Shown here: positions 25,866 through 34,044 of the stretch, piece after piece | Layout: each line of letters begins with the position of its first letter | How positions within the stretch are numbered: position 1 is the first letter of the stretch | NCBI RefSeq assembly: GCF_900109605.1 | Contig: NZ_FOAM01000015.1 | Coordinates: 62,001 to 126,000, forward strand | DNA: 64,000 nucleotides | Origin: Xaviernesmea oryzae | GTDB taxonomy: Bacteria > Pseudomonadota > Alphaproteobacteria > Rhizobiales > Rhizobiaceae | Direction: 5' to 3' | Notes under the pieces: generated by a model | Seen by the model: the letters and a program-made list of their open reading frames with translations, nothing else | Database searches by the model: none | What the model was told of the DNA's origin: nothing | Program-made: the position numbers and the translations under genes

Positions 25866-27290
25866 TTAATTCTGGCTGTTGCCGGTTTGGCCGGCCGCAT
25901 TGCCGCCCGTGTCCTGGCCCTTGCCGGCATCGCGCGCGGGCGCCGCCTCCTTGGCGGCGGGTGCAGCAGCAGACGGCTGGCCCGCCGGCGTCTGCTGATC
26001 CGGTGCTGGGCCCCCCTCTGTTGGGGCGCCTTGTGCGGCCGGGGCAGCCTTGCCGCCCGGCTGGCTGGCGGGCGCTTTACCGTCGCCCTGCGCATTGCCG
26101 CCATCGCCCTGCTGGGGCACGGTCGAGCCGCCCTCAGCCGCAGCATTTGGGTTCCATTCGCTGGGCTCCACGGCGGCACCGGGGCCGATCTTCTGCACGC
26201 CTTCGACGATGACGCGGTCGCCCGCCTTCAGCCCGTCATTGACCACCCAGCGCGCACCGAGCGTGCGGCCGAGGCCAATGGTGCGCATTTCCACCTTCTT
26301 GTCGCCATTGACGACGAAGACCTGGGCGCGGCCGCCGGCATCGCGCTGCACGGCCTGCTGGGGAATGGCGATTGCATTGCGATCGACACCCTGCTGGATC
26401 TGCACGCGCACATACATGCCCGGCAGCAGATCGCCATTGGGATTGGGAAATTCGCCGCGCAGCGTCACCTGGCCCGTCGTTTCGTCGACGGCCGCCTCGG
26501 TGAAGAGCAGCTTGCCCTTCTGCGGATAGAGCGTTCCGTCATCCAGCACGAGCTGCACTTCGGCCTCATTGTCCGCCGTCATCATCTGCCCGTCCTTCAA
26601 GGCGCGGCGCAGGCGGATCAGGTCGGTTGCCGATTGGGTGAAGTCGGCATAGACGGGGTCGAGCTGCTGAATCGTCGCCAGGTTTTCCGAGCCGGACGCG
26701 CTGACGAGCGCGCCTTCGGTGATCAGCGCGCGGCCGATCCGGCCGCTGATCGGCGCGGTGACGCTGGCATATTCGAGGTTGAGCCGCGCGGTCGCAAGGC
26801 CTGCTTCGGCCACGCGCACATCCGCCTGCGCCTGGGCAAGGAGAGCCTGCGCTTCGTCAAAGGCTTGCTGGCTGGAGACATTGGAGCGGCGCAGCTGTTC
26901 CTGACGCTCGGCGGTCTGGCGCGCCTGGAGCTGGGCGGCATGGGCCCGCTCCAGCGTTGCCTGCGCGCTTTCCACCTGCACCTGGAACGGTGCAGGATCG
27001 ATGCGGTAGAGCACGTCGCCCTGCTTGACGGTCGAGCCCTGTTCGAACACGCGCTCGATGAGGATGCCGGAGACGCGCGGGCGCACCTCGGCGATCCGCG
27101 TCGCGGCGATCCGGCCGGGCAGCTCGTTGATGATCGGCAGGCTTTCCGACTTGGCGGTGACAACGGCCACCTGTGCCGGCGGCATGGCGGGCGCGGCCTG
27201 TTCCTGCTTCTGTTCCTGCTGGCAGGCAGCCAAAGCAAGCGCGGCGAGCGTGAGGGCGGTGGTGAGGCGGAGGGACCGCGTCGTTGGCAT
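25866..27290 (-). CDS. acrA: RND efflux periplasmic adaptor lipoprotein, AcrA type, with long tail
   Basis: A 474-residue membrane-fusion protein for the adjacent AcrB. A lipoprotein signal ends in LAAC with lipidated Cys23. Then come the barrel-sandwich/lipoyl halves ('RVFEQGSTVKQGDVLYRIDP' and 'EYASVTAPISGRIGRALI'), an alpha-helical hairpin between them (about residues 95-160), and beta-barrel and membrane-proximal domains. It is longer than usual (about 380-400). From about residue 383 to the end the chain is a low-complexity Ala/Gly/Pro/Gln tail of some 92 residues, probably disordered. It is the first gene of the operon. Confidence 0.94.
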   Translation of the reverse strand: MPTTRSLRLTTALTLAALALAACQQEQKQEQAAPAMPPAQVAVVTAKSESLPIINELPGRIAATRIAEVRPRVSGILIERVFEQGSTVKQGDVLYRIDPAPFQVQVESAQATLERAHAAQLQARQTAERQEQLRRSNVSSQQAFDEAQALLAQAQADVRVAEAGLATARLNLEYASVTAPISGRIGRALITEGALVSASGSENLATIQQLDPVYADFTQSATDLIRLRRALKDGQMMTADNEAEVQLVLDDGTLYPQKGKLLFTEAAVDETTGQVTLRGEFPNPNGDLLPGMYVRVQIQQGVDRNAIAIPQQAVQRDAGGRAQVFVVNGDKKVEMRTIGLGRTLGARWVVNDGLKAGDRVIVEGVQKIGPGAAVEPSEWNPNAAAEGGSTVPQQGDGGNAQGDGKAPASQPGGKAAPAAQGAPTEGGPAPDQQTPAGQPSAAAPAAKEAAPARDAGKGQDTGGNAAGQTGNSQN

Positions 27291-27357
27291 GAAAAGCTCC
27301 TTGGCATCGCGTCAAAGCGGCGCCGCAGCTCCTGCCAAGCCACGTCGCGCGCTGAAT

Positions 27358-27375
27358 ATACAAACAGGTTTGTAT
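27358..27375. promoter_or_regulatory. 18-bp palindrome, probable TetR operator of acrAB-tetR
   Basis: ATACAAAC-AG-GTTTGTAT is a perfect palindrome of 8-bp arms, 67 bases before the acrA start. On the minus strand a plausible -10 (TATATT) overlaps its left edge, with a TTTAGA-like -35 sixteen bases before it, so repressor binding would block the promoter. The TACAAAC half-site resembles published AcrR/TtgR-type operators (from memory). Confidence 0.7.
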
Positions 27376-27452
27376 GTCTAAACCGGCAGCCCGCGAAACG
27401 GGGCCGCAGCGCACAATTTCGTGAGCGTGGAATGACGCAACAGGGCAGAAGA

Positions 27453-27465
27453 AATACAATACCAA
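27453..27465 (-). promoter_or_regulatory. Upstream 13-bp operator of the amino-sugar operon
   Basis: AATACAATACCAA is the exact reverse complement of the site at 27571-27583. Two 13-bp perfect copies in one promoter region, next to a GntR-family gene of the same operon, suggest a regulator site and possible DNA looping. Confidence 0.6.
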
Positions 27466-27570
27466 AAACAGTCCAATTTATGCATAGATCTCCAGCATAT
27501 TCGGGATTATAGCAAATCTCAGGCCTCGAGACTCCTGCTTCGTCCCGCATTTCGTGGCCAATGGTTTTTA

Positions 27571-27583
27571 TTGGTATTGTATT
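27571..27583 (+). promoter_or_regulatory. Proximal 13-bp operator overlapping the ribosome-site region
   Basis: TTGGTATTGTATT ends one base before the GGAGG ribosome site (27584-27588) of the GlcNAc kinase gene. Its position implies roadblock or initiation control by the GntR-family protein encoded next in the operon. Confidence 0.6.
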
Positions 27584-27592
27584 GGAGGCGAG

Positions 27593-28477
27593 ATGTCTGA
27601 GTGGATTCTGGCTGTGGATGGCGGCGGTACGAGCTGTCGCGCGGCCGTGGCCACGGCCAGCGGGCAGATCGTCGGCAGAGGTCTGAGCGGGGCCGCCAAT
27701 ATTCTCAGCGATCCTGCCACGGCACGCCGTCATATTCTTGCCGCCACGGAAAATGCCTGCCGGGAGGCCGGTATCGATCCAGCTATGGTTTCAAGCATGC
27801 CAGCTTTGCTCGGTCTGGCAGGATCCAATGTCGGCGATGTCGCGGCGCAGATCGCTGCCGCCCTGCCATTCGCCCGCACCGACATCGTCTCCGACGGGTT
27901 GATCGCCCTTCAGGGCGCGCTTGGCGATGCGGATGGCACCATGGCCATTCTCGGCACCGGCACGGTCTATTTCACGCGTGACGGCGGCCGGGTGCGAACC
28001 TTGGGCGGATGGGGCTTTCAGGTCGGAGACCAGGGAAGCGGCGCGTGGCTCGGCCATGCCCTTCTGCAGCAATGCCTGCTCGCCTTCGACGGCGTGCGGC
28101 CCGGCTCCGCGCTGAGCGCCGCCGTGCTCGCCGAATTCTCGGGCGATCCCGGCGCCATCGTCTCCTTCGCGCGGGCAGCCCAGCCCAGCGATTACGGCCG
28201 CTTCGCGCCCCGTGTCTTCGAAGCGCTTGCCGAGGGTGATGCCGTGGCTGCCGATCTCGTCAAAGCCGCTGCGACGGCCATCGATGCGGCGCTGGATGCG
28301 GCAGCCGGTAAAGGATCTGCGCCGATTTGCCTTCTGGGCGGGCTTTCCTCCCTTTATGCCCCGCATCTCGCCGCGCGTCATCGGGCGCGCCTCGTCGCGC
28401 CGCTGGCCGATGCGCTCACCGGCGCCGTCGCGCTTTGCGCCGCGCGGCTGACTGCCGCGGGGCAGAGGGAGGCATAG
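27593..28477 (+). CDS. N-acetylglucosamine kinase, BadF/BadG/BcrA/BcrD family
   Basis: A 294-residue sugar kinase of the ASKHA fold, likely phosphorylating GlcNAc (or glucosamine) at O6 after uptake. Motifs: phosphate-1 loop 'LAVDGGGTSCRAAV' (about residues 5-18), 'VSDGLIALQGALG', phosphate-2 'AILGTGTVYF' and 'GWGFQVGDQGSGAWLG', and adenosine motif 'ICLLGGLSSLY'. The start ATG 27593 is chosen for GGAGG four bases before it and the conserved N-terminus. It is first in a four-gene operon with a GntR regulator, a SIS deaminase and nagA, which supports the amino-sugar substrate. Confidence 0.87.
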   Translation: MSEWILAVDGGGTSCRAAVATASGQIVGRGLSGAANILSDPATARRHILAATENACREAGIDPAMVSSMPALLGLAGSNVGDVAAQIAAALPFARTDIVSDGLIALQGALGDADGTMAILGTGTVYFTRDGGRVRTLGGWGFQVGDQGSGAWLGHALLQQCLLAFDGVRPGSALSAAVLAEFSGDPGAIVSFARAAQPSDYGRFAPRVFEALAEGDAVAADLVKAAATAIDAALDAAAGKGSAPICLLGGLSSLYAPHLAARHRARLVAPLADALTGAVALCAARLTAAGQREA

Positions 28478-28482
28478 GCGAC

Positions 28483-29250
28483 ATGGGCGCGCGCTTCGAA
28501 ACGATCCTGACGCGCGAGGCACTGGCTGCGGCCGGGCCAGGGCCGCTCTATCGCCGCCTGCGGCAGGTTCTGGAACAGGCCGTGACAGCAGGCCCTCTGT
28601 CTCCGGGCGATGCCCTGCCGCCCGAGCGCGATCTTGCCGAGGCCGCCGGCATCAGCCGGGTGACCCTGCGCAAGGCACTGGACGAACTGGTGCGCCAAGG
28701 CCTGTTCGAGCGCCGCCACGGCTCCGGCACCTTCGTCGCGCAGCTGAAGACGCCTGTCGGCAAGCCGGTCTCGCGCCTGACCTCGTTCACCGAGGATATG
28801 GCGCGGCGCGGCCTGCCCAGCCGGGCCGAGTGGCTGGAGCGCGGGCTTTTTCACCCCTCGCCGGATGAGATGATGGTTCTGGGCCTGAAGGCGGATGTGC
28901 TGGTGGCCCGTCTGGCTCGCCTGCGCATTGCCGATGAGGTGCCGCTGGCGGTCGAATGGGCGAGCATCGCCGCCGAAATCCTGCCGGACCCGATGCAGGT
29001 CTCCGGCTCGCTCTATGCCGAGCTGACGCGCATCGGCGCCAGGCCGGTGCGCGCCGTGCAGCGCATGTTCGCCCAAGGCCTCAAGGATGCCGATGCCGCG
29101 CTTTTGAAGGTTGCGCCGGGCTCCGCCAGTCTGGTGATCGAGCGCGTCGCCTATCTCGCCTCCGGCCGTGTCGTGGAGTTCACCCGCTCCATCTATCGCG
29201 GCGATGCCTATGATTTCGTGGCGGAGCTGACGCTGCCGGAGGCGCCATGA
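28483..29250 (+). CDS. GntR family regulator with UTRA domain (amino-sugar operon)
   Basis: A 255-residue GntR/HutC-type regulator. The winged HTH is at about residues 22-85 ('RDLAEAAGISRVTLRKALDE', then 'ERRHGSGTFV'). The C-terminal UTRA effector domain (about 105-250, 'EWASIAAEILPDP' and 'VEFTRSIYRGDAYDFV') usually binds a phosphorylated sugar such as GlcNAc-6-P or GlcN-6-P in NagR/DasR relatives. The start ATG 28483 has GAGGGAGG at 28465-28472, and lies 5 bases after the kinase stop. It probably binds the 13-bp sites at 27453-27465 and 27571-27583 (inference). Confidence 0.9.
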   Translation: MGARFETILTREALAAAGPGPLYRRLRQVLEQAVTAGPLSPGDALPPERDLAEAAGISRVTLRKALDELVRQGLFERRHGSGTFVAQLKTPVGKPVSRLTSFTEDMARRGLPSRAEWLERGLFHPSPDEMMVLGLKADVLVARLARLRIADEVPLAVEWASIAAEILPDPMQVSGSLYAELTRIGARPVRAVQRMFAQGLKDADAALLKVAPGSASLVIERVAYLASGRVVEFTRSIYRGDAYDFVAELTLPEAP

Positions 29251-29341
29251 CGCGCCTGCATGCGCCACATGTCACGCCCGCTTTGCTTTTCTACCCGCTT
29301 GCCGCCTTGACCATCTTACCCGCTCCGACAAGGACAGATCC

Positions 29342-30367
29342 ATGACCCAGACCCATATGCGCCGCGAAATCAACGAGATCCCCGAGGCAGTTCAGCGCTT
29401 TCTCGACACGTCGGGCCAGGCTGCCGCCAAGGCTGGCGAAGCCCTGCGCGAACGTGACCCCGCCTTCGTCGTCACCGTCGCGCGCGGCTCTTCCGATCAT
29501 GCGGCGCTGTTTTTGAAATATGCGATCGAGCTGACGGCCGGGCGGCCGGTGGCCTCGATCGGCCCGTCGCTCGCCTCCATCTATGGCGCGCGGTTGAAGC
29601 TGACCGGCGGTGCGGCGATCGCTATTTCGCAATCGGGCAAGAGCCCCGATATCGTCGCCTTGGCCGAGGCGGCGCGCGATGGCGGCGCGCTCGGCATTGC
29701 CCTCACCAACACCCTGCCGTCTCCCATGGCCGACGCGATGGATCACGCCATCAATATTGCCGCCGGACCGGAACTGGCCGTGGCCGCCACCAAGTCCTAT
29801 GTCAATTCCATTGTCGCGGGTCTCGCGGTTCTGGCCGCCTGGACCAAGGACGAGGCCCTGGAGCGGGCGCTTGCCGCATTGCCGGGGCATCTTGCCGATG
29901 CCGTGACGCTCGACTGGAGCCGGCTTGCCGGCCCGCTGAAGGATGCCGGCTCGCTTTACATGCTTGGGCGCGGCCCGGCGCTTGCCATTGCCAATGAAGC
30001 GGCGCTGAAGTTCAAGGAGACCTCGAACCTGCATGCCGAAGCCTATTCCTCCGCCGAGGTGCTGCATGGTCCGGTGGCGCTGGTGGAGCGCGCTTTCCCT
30101 GTCATCGGCCTGGTGGCGCGCGATGCGGCAGAGAGCTCGGTCAACGAAATTCTCGACGGGCTGCAGGCCAAGGGTGCGCGCGCCTTTGCCACCTCGCATA
30201 AAGCGGCAGCGGCGACGAAGCTGCCTTTCGTGGAGACCGGCCATCCGCTGACCGATGCGCTGGCGCTGGTTGTTCCCTTCTATGGCTTCGTGGAATCCTG
30301 GTCCCGAGCCTGCGGCTTCAACCCCGATCAGCCGGTGGCGCTGAAGAAAGTGACGGAAACACGATGA
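29342..30367 (+). CDS. SIS-domain glucosamine-6-phosphate deaminase/isomerase (NagB-II type)
   Basis: A 341-residue protein with two sugar-isomerase (SIS) domains, like the isomerase half of GlmS but with no glutaminase domain. Sites: 'VTVARGSSDHAALFLKYAIE' and 'IAISQSGKSPDIVALAEAAR' in the first domain, 'MLGRGPALAIANEAALKFKE' and 'EVLHGPVALV' in the second. In an operon with GlcNAc kinase and nagA but no classical nagB, it most likely converts GlcN-6-P to fructose-6-P and ammonia, as NagB-II does. AAGGA precedes the start. Its stop overlaps the nagA start (ATGA). Confidence 0.87.
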   Translation: MTQTHMRREINEIPEAVQRFLDTSGQAAAKAGEALRERDPAFVVTVARGSSDHAALFLKYAIELTAGRPVASIGPSLASIYGARLKLTGGAAIAISQSGKSPDIVALAEAARDGGALGIALTNTLPSPMADAMDHAINIAAGPELAVAATKSYVNSIVAGLAVLAAWTKDEALERALAALPGHLADAVTLDWSRLAGPLKDAGSLYMLGRGPALAIANEAALKFKETSNLHAEAYSSAEVLHGPVALVERAFPVIGLVARDAAESSVNEILDGLQAKGARAFATSHKAAAATKLPFVETGHPLTDALALVVPFYGFVESWSRACGFNPDQPVALKKVTETR

Positions 30368-31524
30368 GCGACCTTTATGCGATCACGGGCGCCCGCATCT
30401 TCGACGGGCAGTCCTGGCATGACGAGGGCAGGCTTCTCGTCGACCGCGGCCAGATCCTGGGCGTGGTCATGGACGAGGAAGTGCCCGCCGAAGCGACACG
30501 CATCGACGCGAGCGGCCAGCTGCTCGTGCCCGGCTTTATCGACCTGCAGGTCAATGGCGGCGGGGGCGTGCTGTTCAACGACGTGCCCGACGTCGAGGCA
30601 ATCGAGCGGATCTGCGCCGCACATGCACGCTACGGCACGACGGCGCTGCTCGCCACGCTGATCACGGATGGCCTGGAGGTGCGCGCCCGCGCCATCGAAG
30701 CCGGCCATCAGGCCCGGCTTGCCCATGTCCCCGGTTTCCTCGGCCTGCATCTGGAAGGTCCGCATCTGTCGGTCGTGCGCAAGGGCGTGCATGATGCCAG
30801 CCTGATCCGGCCGATGGAGGAGCCCGATCTCGACGCCATGCTCGGCTGTGCCCATCTGGTGGATCATCTGATGGTGACGATCGCGCCTGAAAGCGTCACG
30901 CCCGAACAGGTCCGGCGTATGCGCGAGGCCGGCATCGTCGTCAGTCTCGGCCATACGGATGCGGATTACGCCACCGCGCTCAGCTATGCCGAAGCCGGCG
31001 CCACCACCGTGACCCACCTCTTCAACGCCATGAGCCCGCTTGGCCATCGCCAGCCCGGCATGGTCGGCGCGGCGCTGTCGAACGGCCAGCTCTCGGCCAG
31101 CGTGATTGCCGATGGCTTCCATGTCGATGCCGCCTCCATCGGCATTGCGCTCAGGGCGAAGATGGGGCCGGGGCGCATCTTTCTCGTCACCGACGCCATG
31201 TCGACCATCGGCTCCGAACTGTCCGGCTTCCTGCTCAACGGACGGGAGATCTTCCGCAAGGATGGCCGGCTAACGCTTGAGAACGGCACGCTGGCCGGCG
31301 CGGATATCGATATGCTCTCCTCCGTCCTGTTCCTTTATGAAACAGTTGGCATATCGCTGGAGGAAGCGCTGCGGATGGCCTCAAGCTATCCGGCGGATGT
31401 CATGGGCATTTCGGCGCGCAAGGGTCGGCTCCTGCCGGGGCTCGATGCCGACTTCGTGCTTTTGACCGCCGATCTCGACATGGTCGCCACCTATGTTGGC
31501 GGCAAGGAAGTCTATCGCGCCTGA
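30364..31524 (+). CDS. nagA: N-acetylglucosamine-6-phosphate deacetylase
   Basis: A 386-residue metal-dependent amidohydrolase that converts GlcNAc-6-P to GlcN-6-P and acetate. Landmarks are 'VPGFIDLQVNGGGGVLFND', metal-binding Glu in 'GLHLEGPHLS', 'VSLGHTDADY', 'THLFNAMSPLGHRQPG' and the catalytic Asp in 'IFLVTDAMST'. Length matches NagA (380-390). It overlaps the upstream SIS gene by four bases (ATGA), which suggests translational coupling. Together with the kinase and deaminase it completes the route from GlcNAc to fructose-6-P. Confidence 0.95.
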   Translation: MSDLYAITGARIFDGQSWHDEGRLLVDRGQILGVVMDEEVPAEATRIDASGQLLVPGFIDLQVNGGGGVLFNDVPDVEAIERICAAHARYGTTALLATLITDGLEVRARAIEAGHQARLAHVPGFLGLHLEGPHLSVVRKGVHDASLIRPMEEPDLDAMLGCAHLVDHLMVTIAPESVTPEQVRRMREAGIVVSLGHTDADYATALSYAEAGATTVTHLFNAMSPLGHRQPGMVGAALSNGQLSASVIADGFHVDAASIGIALRAKMGPGRIFLVTDAMSTIGSELSGFLLNGREIFRKDGRLTLENGTLAGADIDMLSSVLFLYETVGISLEEALRMASSYPADVMGISARKGRLLPGLDADFVLLTADLDMVATYVGGKEVYRA

Positions 31525-31603
31525 ACACGTCCAGCATCGTGCGTTCTACAAAGCGCACGATGCTGTCTTTGATCTCATGGACGATACGTTCAAGCGGCCC
31601 GCT

Positions 31604-33073
31604 TCAGGCGGCGCCGCGAATATCCTCTTCCAGCGCCATGGCGACCGACAGAAGCTGGTCGTCCTGGTTGCGCGGTGCGGCCAGCTGGAAGCCGACGGGC
31701 ATGCCGCCCGCACCCTTGCCGCAGGGAATGGAGATGCAGCACATTTCCAGGAAATTGCCGATCAGCGTGTTGCGCAGGGTCATCGCATTGGTGTGATGGA
31801 AGAGCTCGTCATCGAGCAGGAGCGGCGCCATAGGCGGCGCGACATGCGCGACGGTCGGGTGAGCCAGCATCTCTCCCGGCTTGAGCAGGTTGTTGAAGTC
31901 CACGATCAGCTGTTCGCGTGCAGCCTGCATGGCCATGTAGTCGCTGAGGCCGATGCGCTCGCCCTGGCGGGCACGCGAGACCATTCGCTGGTCCATCTCC
32001 ACGACATTCGGCCCAGTCAGGCGTTCCCGGTGCAGCACGAAGGCCTGGGCGGCGGCCAAGGCGCCATGGCGGCCCATCAGCTCGAAAATTGTGGCGAAGC
32101 AGGGGAAATCCCGCCGCTCGACCTCGATGCCAGAAGCCTCGATGCGGGCGATGGCTGCTTCGAAGGCTGCGACCACGCCGGGTTCCGCATTGTCGAAAAC
32201 GATATTGACCGGCACCACGAGCCGCACCTTCGACGGCGGTTCGCGCAATGTCATCCCATCCACGGCGCCCCGCAGGCCTGCATCCACCACCAGCGCATCG
32301 CGCACGCTGCGCGTCAGGGGCCCCAGTGCATCCAGGCTGATGGCCAGCGGAAACACCCCGCGCATGGAATAGCGTCCGCGCGTCGCCTTATAGCCCACCA
32401 GGCCGTTGAACGCGGCGGGAATGCGGATCGATCCGCCCGTATCGCTGCCCATGGCCACCGGCACCAGACCCGCAGCCACCGCCGCCGCCGAACCTGAAGA
32501 GGAGCCGCCGGGAATGCGCGGCACATCGGTGGAGCAGGGATTGACCGGCGTGCCGTAATGCGGATTGATGCCGAGGCCGGAAAAAGCAAACTCGCTCATA
32601 TTCGTTCGGCCGATCGAAATCATGCCGGCTTCCGCAAGGCTGGAAACGGTATCCGCATCGGCCTGGGCCGGGCGCTGGCTGAGCATGATCGTCGAGCCGG
32701 CGGTCGTGACCATGCCGCGCATGTCGAACAGATCCTTCCAGGCGATCGGGATGCCATCGAGGAGGCCTTGGGAGCGGCCGGTCGACAAACGCGCGCGTGC
32801 GGCAGCTGCCTCTTTCAAGGCGCGCTCGCGACTGAGCGTGACGAAGATGCCGGTGTGATCGTTTTGCGCGATACGTGCATAGATCGCTTCGGTAAGATTG
32901 ACGGGGCAGAGCAGCCCGGACTGCAAAAGCACCGCAAGGCCGCAGAGGGAATGTCCCATGACCTCTTCTGCGGGAATGTCTCCGGCCTCTCCTTCGTAGG
33001 AGAGGGCCGCACCGCCATGATGCCCGCGCTTGACCAGGCTCAACTTGGAGCTCAGGGCCGAGTATTTCGTCAC
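31604..33073 (-). CDS. Amidase signature family hydrolase
   Basis: A 489-residue amidase with the full Ser-cisSer-Lys triad: Lys113 in 'IAWKDLFD', Ser191 in '[15 protein letters not shown]', and nucleophile Ser215 in '[12 protein letters not shown]'. The spacing agrees with peptide amidases. gatB/gatC are not nearby, so a stand-alone amidase acting on a small amide is more likely than Glu-tRNA amidotransferase subunit A. The start is chosen as GTG 33073, with AGGAG eight bases upstream; an in-frame codon at 33091 lies before that ribosome site. It is convergent with the nagA operon. Confidence 0.88.
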   Translation of the reverse strand: MTKYSALSSKLSLVKRGHHGGAALSYEGEAGDIPAEEVMGHSLCGLAVLLQSGLLCPVNLTEAIYARIAQNDHTGIFVTLSRERALKEAAAARARLSTGRSQGLLDGIPIAWKDLFDMRGMVTTAGSTIMLSQRPAQADADTVSSLAEAGMISIGRTNMSEFAFSGLGINPHYGTPVNPCSTDVPRIPGGSSSGSAAAVAAGLVPVAMGSDTGGSIRIPAAFNGLVGYKATRGRYSMRGVFPLAISLDALGPLTRSVRDALVVDAGLRGAVDGMTLREPPSKVRLVVPVNIVFDNAEPGVVAAFEAAIARIEASGIEVERRDFPCFATIFELMGRHGALAAAQAFVLHRERLTGPNVVEMDQRMVSRARQGERIGLSDYMAMQAAREQLIVDFNNLLKPGEMLAHPTVAHVAPPMAPLLLDDELFHHTNAMTLRNTLIGNFLEMCCISIPCGKGAGGMPVGFQLAAPRNQDDQLLSVAMALEEDIRGAA

Positions 33074-33236
33074 GATTTCGTCTCCTGGCACCGGTATAGT
33101 TTGATTTCCCTAAATAAGGAAAGACTCGAAGTGTTGAAGTTTTCGCCTGATCTGGCCTTGTCTGTCGCACACTGCGATTTAATTTTAAAGGCGTATGTTT
33201 CGTATTGTGTCGTCTTCGGGCCAATGGAAGAGCAGA

Positions 33237-33983
33237 ATGGTTATTGAATCGGCACGTCGTTCTTTAATCAATTTGTTTGCGTCGCAAACGAGGTCAGTTT
33301 TCTGGAAGGTTATCGGGCTAACTCTTCTCATTCTGGCCGCATTATGGTTCGTCTTGCGCGAGTTATTCATGACTTACGCAATGCCCTATTTAACTCAGTG
33401 GCTTCCTGATCTCGCAGGCTGGGAAGGCTGGGTGGTGTTTGTGGCGGCCATTCTGGCTGGACTTGGGCTGGCCTTGGCGCTTGCGCTCCTGATCGCGCCA
33501 TCGACGGCGCTGGTCGCGGGCTTCTTCTTGGACGATATTGCCGAAGACATCGAGCGGCGTGCTTATCCTGACGATCCGGTGGGTCAGCCGCTTCCTTTAG
33601 GCGAGGCGATCGCGGGGACGATCAAATTCTTCGGTATCGTCGTGCTCGGCAATCTCATCGCGCTGCTGCTTCTGCTCCTGCCGGGCGTGAATCTCGTCGC
33701 CTTCTTCCTGGTCAACGGCTATCTTCTAGGGCGCGAATATTTCGAATTCGCCGCCATGCGCTATCGGCAGCCCCATGAGGCACGGCTTTTCCGGGCGCGT
33801 CATAGCGGCACCGTCTTCCTGGCCGGGATGCTGGTCGCGGCCTTTCTCGCCGTGCCGATCCTCAACCTGCTGACGCCGCTCTTTGCCGCGGGGCTGATGG
33901 TTCATTTGCACAAGGCCCTGTCGGCGCGCGACGCCGGTCGGCTGGGACGACCACCGGCGCAGCCCGCCTTTCCGACCCGCTGA
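33237..33983 (+). CDS. EI24-domain (CysZ-like) membrane protein
   Basis: A 248-residue inner-membrane protein with about five or six hydrophobic segments. It matches the EI24/CysZ family: 'SVFWKVIGLTLLILAAL' near the N-terminus, 'LIAPSTALVAGFFLDDIAEDIE', 'LLLLLPGVNLVAFFLVNGYLLGREYFE' and 'AFLAVPILNLLTPLFAAGLMVHL'. CysZ of enterobacteria imports sulfate, but rhizobial members are not characterised, so transport of sulfate is only a guess. The start ATG 33237 has GGAAG six bases before it; ATG 33195 is an alternative. The 5' region is AT-rich. Confidence 0.83.
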   Translation: MVIESARRSLINLFASQTRSVFWKVIGLTLLILAALWFVLRELFMTYAMPYLTQWLPDLAGWEGWVVFVAAILAGLGLALALALLIAPSTALVAGFFLDDIAEDIERRAYPDDPVGQPLPLGEAIAGTIKFFGIVVLGNLIALLLLLLPGVNLVAFFLVNGYLLGREYFEFAAMRYRQPHEARLFRARHSGTVFLAGMLVAAFLAVPILNLLTPLFAAGLMVHLHKALSARDAGRLGRPPAQPAFPTR

Positions 33984-34044
33984 CGGGTCAGCGTGCCGAT
34001 GGAGCGGACGCCTGCCGCCGCACCGTTTCGCTATTCCGCTCTGA

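Larger units (their letters stand above)
27291..27592. other. Divergent control region between acrA and the GlcNAc kinase gene
   Basis: These 302 bases carry the probable TetR operator on the acrA side and both 13-bp GntR-type sites on the kinase side, each listed separately. The stretch is visibly more AT-rich than its surroundings, as expected for promoters. No small gene is supported. Confidence 0.75.

Noticed and set aside
22965-27512. A 1,515-codon open frame on the + strand opposite acrB and acrA
   Set aside because: It is antisense to two well-recognised RND genes and rich in His/Arg/Gln/Gly, as expected from reading GC-rich codons backward. No domain or ribosome site was seen.
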